DNA from: Treponema sp.
Lineage (GTDB): Bacteria > Spirochaetota > Spirochaetia > Treponematales > Breznakiellaceae
Length of the DNA stretch: 8,039 nt
Direction: 5' to 3'
Assembly: GCA_031276685.1 (NCBI GenBank)
Contig: JAISMQ010000191.1
Coordinates: forward strand, 1-8,039
Of this stretch, positions 6,362-8,039 are shown one piece after another. Every line of letters begins with the position of its first letter. The stretch's first letter is position 1. The position numbers and the translations under genes are program-made. Below the pieces are notes generated by a model, which saw only the letters and a list, made by a program, of their open reading frames with translations, had not been told where the DNA came from and did not search any database.

Positions 6362-6386
6362 GTAGGGTGGCCCGGCAAAAATCCGG

Positions 6387-8039
6387 CTACCTGTCGCTGC
6401 CCTGGCGGCTCAGATTTTCCAGGGAGCTGGACATCTGCTCCATACGGCTGTAGGCCCCTTCCATTTCGCCGTACTGCAGTTTGAGCTGCGCCTCCCTGGC
6501 GGCCAACTGCCGGTCCATCGTATCGATCCGCCGCCGGTCCTGGCTGATCCGGGAGTCGATGGTGCCCGTTTTAAGGGAAATGAAGCCGCCGGATTCCACA
6601 TAGGGCCGGGAAAGGTTCTCTATCGAATAGGCAAGGCCGGAATCGATGATAAGGTCCCCGTCCGTGTCGTAGCCGAAGAGCTGCCGGATTACCGGCAGCT
6701 TGGTTTCCAGGGCGGCGTCCAGGACTTTTTCGTCGATCTCCAGGTAGCCCCGCAGCCGCGCCGGATCGTAGCCGCCCCCCATGCCGGCGCGGCGCACGTC
6801 GGTGCTGACGCCGATCTGGGCCAGGAGGATGTAGTCCTGCTCCTCCCCGGAGGTCTGGTAGGGCACGGACGCGACCCGCTGCAGGCTGTTTTTGAACTGG
6901 CTGAGGATGCTGTCGCCCGAAAAAGCGCCCAGCCGCGCTTCCATGGCCTCGCGTTCGTCTTCCGACAGGTAGCTTAGCTCTTCGATGATCGCGGCGTCGC
7001 TGCGGGTAAGGACGTTCATCTCCGCCATAAGGCGGTTGTAGTTCCCCACCAGGCTTATGATAGAGTTTTTAATTTCCTCCCGGTCCGGCTCTATCCCCAG
7101 CGTCACCGGCCGCAGGGAAACCCCCCGGACGTTCAGCGTAACGCCGGGGATCAGATCGTCAACGGTGTTGGTATCCCGCCGGATCTCGATCCCCTCCATC
7201 GTGATAAGCGCGTCCTGGGCGGTGGAGACGGGGTTCCGGGGGCGGAAGCCCCCCAGAGCCTCGGGGTTAAGGAACTGGAGGTTCCGGATCGAAAGGTCCC
7301 GGTGGGTGTTGTTGTTGGTAATTTCAAGGGCCGTAACGGTCTTCCCCGCGCCCAGATCGCCCAGGCCGTACCGGGAGGCCGTAAAAGCCGCCGTGTCGCT
7401 TACCGGGGGAAGGGGGGCCTTGCTGCCGTCGGAAAATACCAGGCTGAGCATCGCCGCGTCGTCCACCCGCCGGGGGGGGAGGGGCGGGGTCCAGGGGGGC
7501 AGCGGGGCGGATGCGGGGTCGTTTTCGATGGTAATGCCCCCGTAGCCGACGCTTCCCGCAGGGGGGATGGCCGGCCCGGGCGGCGGCAAAGGCTCGGTCC
7601 AGGCTTTGTCCGGCAGGATCTTCGTCAAGGTTTCAAACTGGATAAGCCAGGGGGCCTCGGCCCGGACCCCGGGGTTCACCGGCACGGAGACCGCCCCCCC
7701 CGCGTAAACCGAAAGGGCGGGCCCGTCAAGGCTGACGTACTGGGAATCGGCGCGGTAGGCAAGGGCGCTTTCCGAAAAGGGAATTTCCCGGCGGGAATCG
7801 TTGACCCGTTCCGCCATCCCTATGGCGTAGGCCAGCCGTTCCGAATCCCCGGAAAAGCCCAGGGTGTTGTGCGCCCCCGTCAGCTTGGATTCGATCAGCA
7901 GGGCGCGGTTCCCCCGTTCCACCGCGATAAGGCTGGAACCCAGCTTGCCCTGGCCCCGGCGGTTGATCGTATCGGAAAATTCTTTAAGGGTGCCCCCCCG
8001 GAATTCAAACGAGACCTCGTCGCCCCCCACGGTAAAGGC
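6387..8039 (-). CDS. fliD: Flagellar filament cap protein FliD (HAP2), N-terminus outside the window
   Basis: FliD forms the cap at the filament tip and helps flagellin subunits fold into place. The frame is open to the window edge and 550 residues are visible, beginning AFTVGGDEVSFEFRGGTLKE; the N-terminal coiled-coil part is missing. With the GTG at 8028-8030 as residue 1, the FliD core signature is at about 271-299 (AQDALITMEGIEIRRDTNTV, then IPGVTLNV). The C-terminal domain follows at about 380-547, including IGVSTDVRR, GYLEIDEKVLDAAL and the terminal coiled coil DRRRIDTMDRQLAAREAQL to SSLENLSRQ. Two oddities are a proline-rich stretch at about 146-190 (7461-7595) and an acidic DTDGDLIID loop at 455-463. 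Spirochete FliD proteins are longer than enterobacterial ones (about 470 aa), so some extra domain content is expected. It is the first visible gene of the - strand run. Confidence 0.93.
   Translation of the reverse strand, partial: AFTVGGDEVSFEFRGGTLKEFSDTINRRGQGKLGSSLIAVERGNRALLIESKLTGAHNTLGFSGDSERLAYAIGMAERVNDSRREIPFSESALAYRADSQYVSLDGPALSVYAGGAVSVPVNPGVRAEAPWLIQFETLTKILPDKAWTEPLPPPGPAIPPAGSVGYGGITIENDPASAPLPPWTPPLPPRRVDDAAMLSLVFSDGSKAPLPPVSDTAAFTASRYGLGDLGAGKTVTALEITNNNTHRDLSIRNLQFLNPEALGGFRPRNPVSTAQDALITMEGIEIRRDTNTVDDLIPGVTLNVRGVSLRPVTLGIEPDREEIKNSIISLVGNYNRLMAEMNVLTRSDAAIIEELSYLSEDEREAMEARLGAFSGDSILSQFKNSLQRVASVPYQTSGEEQDYILLAQIGVSTDVRRAGMGGGYDPARLRGYLEIDEKVLDAALETKLPVIRQLFGYDTDGDLIIDSGLAYSIENLSRPYVESGGFISLKTGTIDSRISQDRRRIDTMDRQLAAREAQLKLQYGEMEGAYSRMEQMSSSLENLSRQGSDR

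Overview
The window looks like chromosomal DNA of a flagellated spirochete, most likely a high-GC member of the Treponema lineage. Three things point that way: gene content (flgL-fliW-csrA; fliD with a PilZ gene and an HD-GYP gene), the divergent CsrA with Phe rather than His at position 43, and the frequent GTG/TTG starts. By eye the GC content is about 60 %, well above pathogenic treponemes, so an environmental or gut relative fits better. Genus-level placement is inference.

Layout: two gene sets run towards each other and meet tail to tail at about 1823-1866. On the + strand (1-1822) are the 3' part of flgL (hook-filament junction protein), fliW (flagellar assembly factor and CsrA antagonist) and csrA (RNA-binding translational regulator). 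On the - strand (8039 down to 1867) is one tightly packed run, read in this order: fliD (filament cap, N-terminus outside the window), a 271-aa protein of unknown function, a membrane-anchored PilZ-domain protein, an 87-aa protein of unknown function, tsaE, tsaB, and a PAS/HD-GYP phosphodiesterase. Gaps inside this run are 55 nt or less and two gene pairs overlap, so it is probably transcribed as one unit. No convincing internal promoter was seen.

How the genes work together: FlgL and FliD are the adaptors at the two ends of the flagellar filament. FliW and CsrA form the known partner switch that links free flagellin to flagellin translation. The PilZ protein (candidate c-di-GMP receptor) and the HD-GYP protein (candidate c-di-GMP hydrolase) would add second-messenger control of motility. 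TsaE and TsaB belong to synthesis of the tRNA modification t6A and sit between the two c-di-GMP genes.

No transposon, prophage, CRISPR array, tRNA or rRNA was seen, and no stretch over 300 bases lacks a gene. I found no clearly new system. The best leads are the two unknown proteins embedded in the fliD operon, the proline-rich insert in FliD, and the mixed c-di-GMP/t6A/flagellar gene order.
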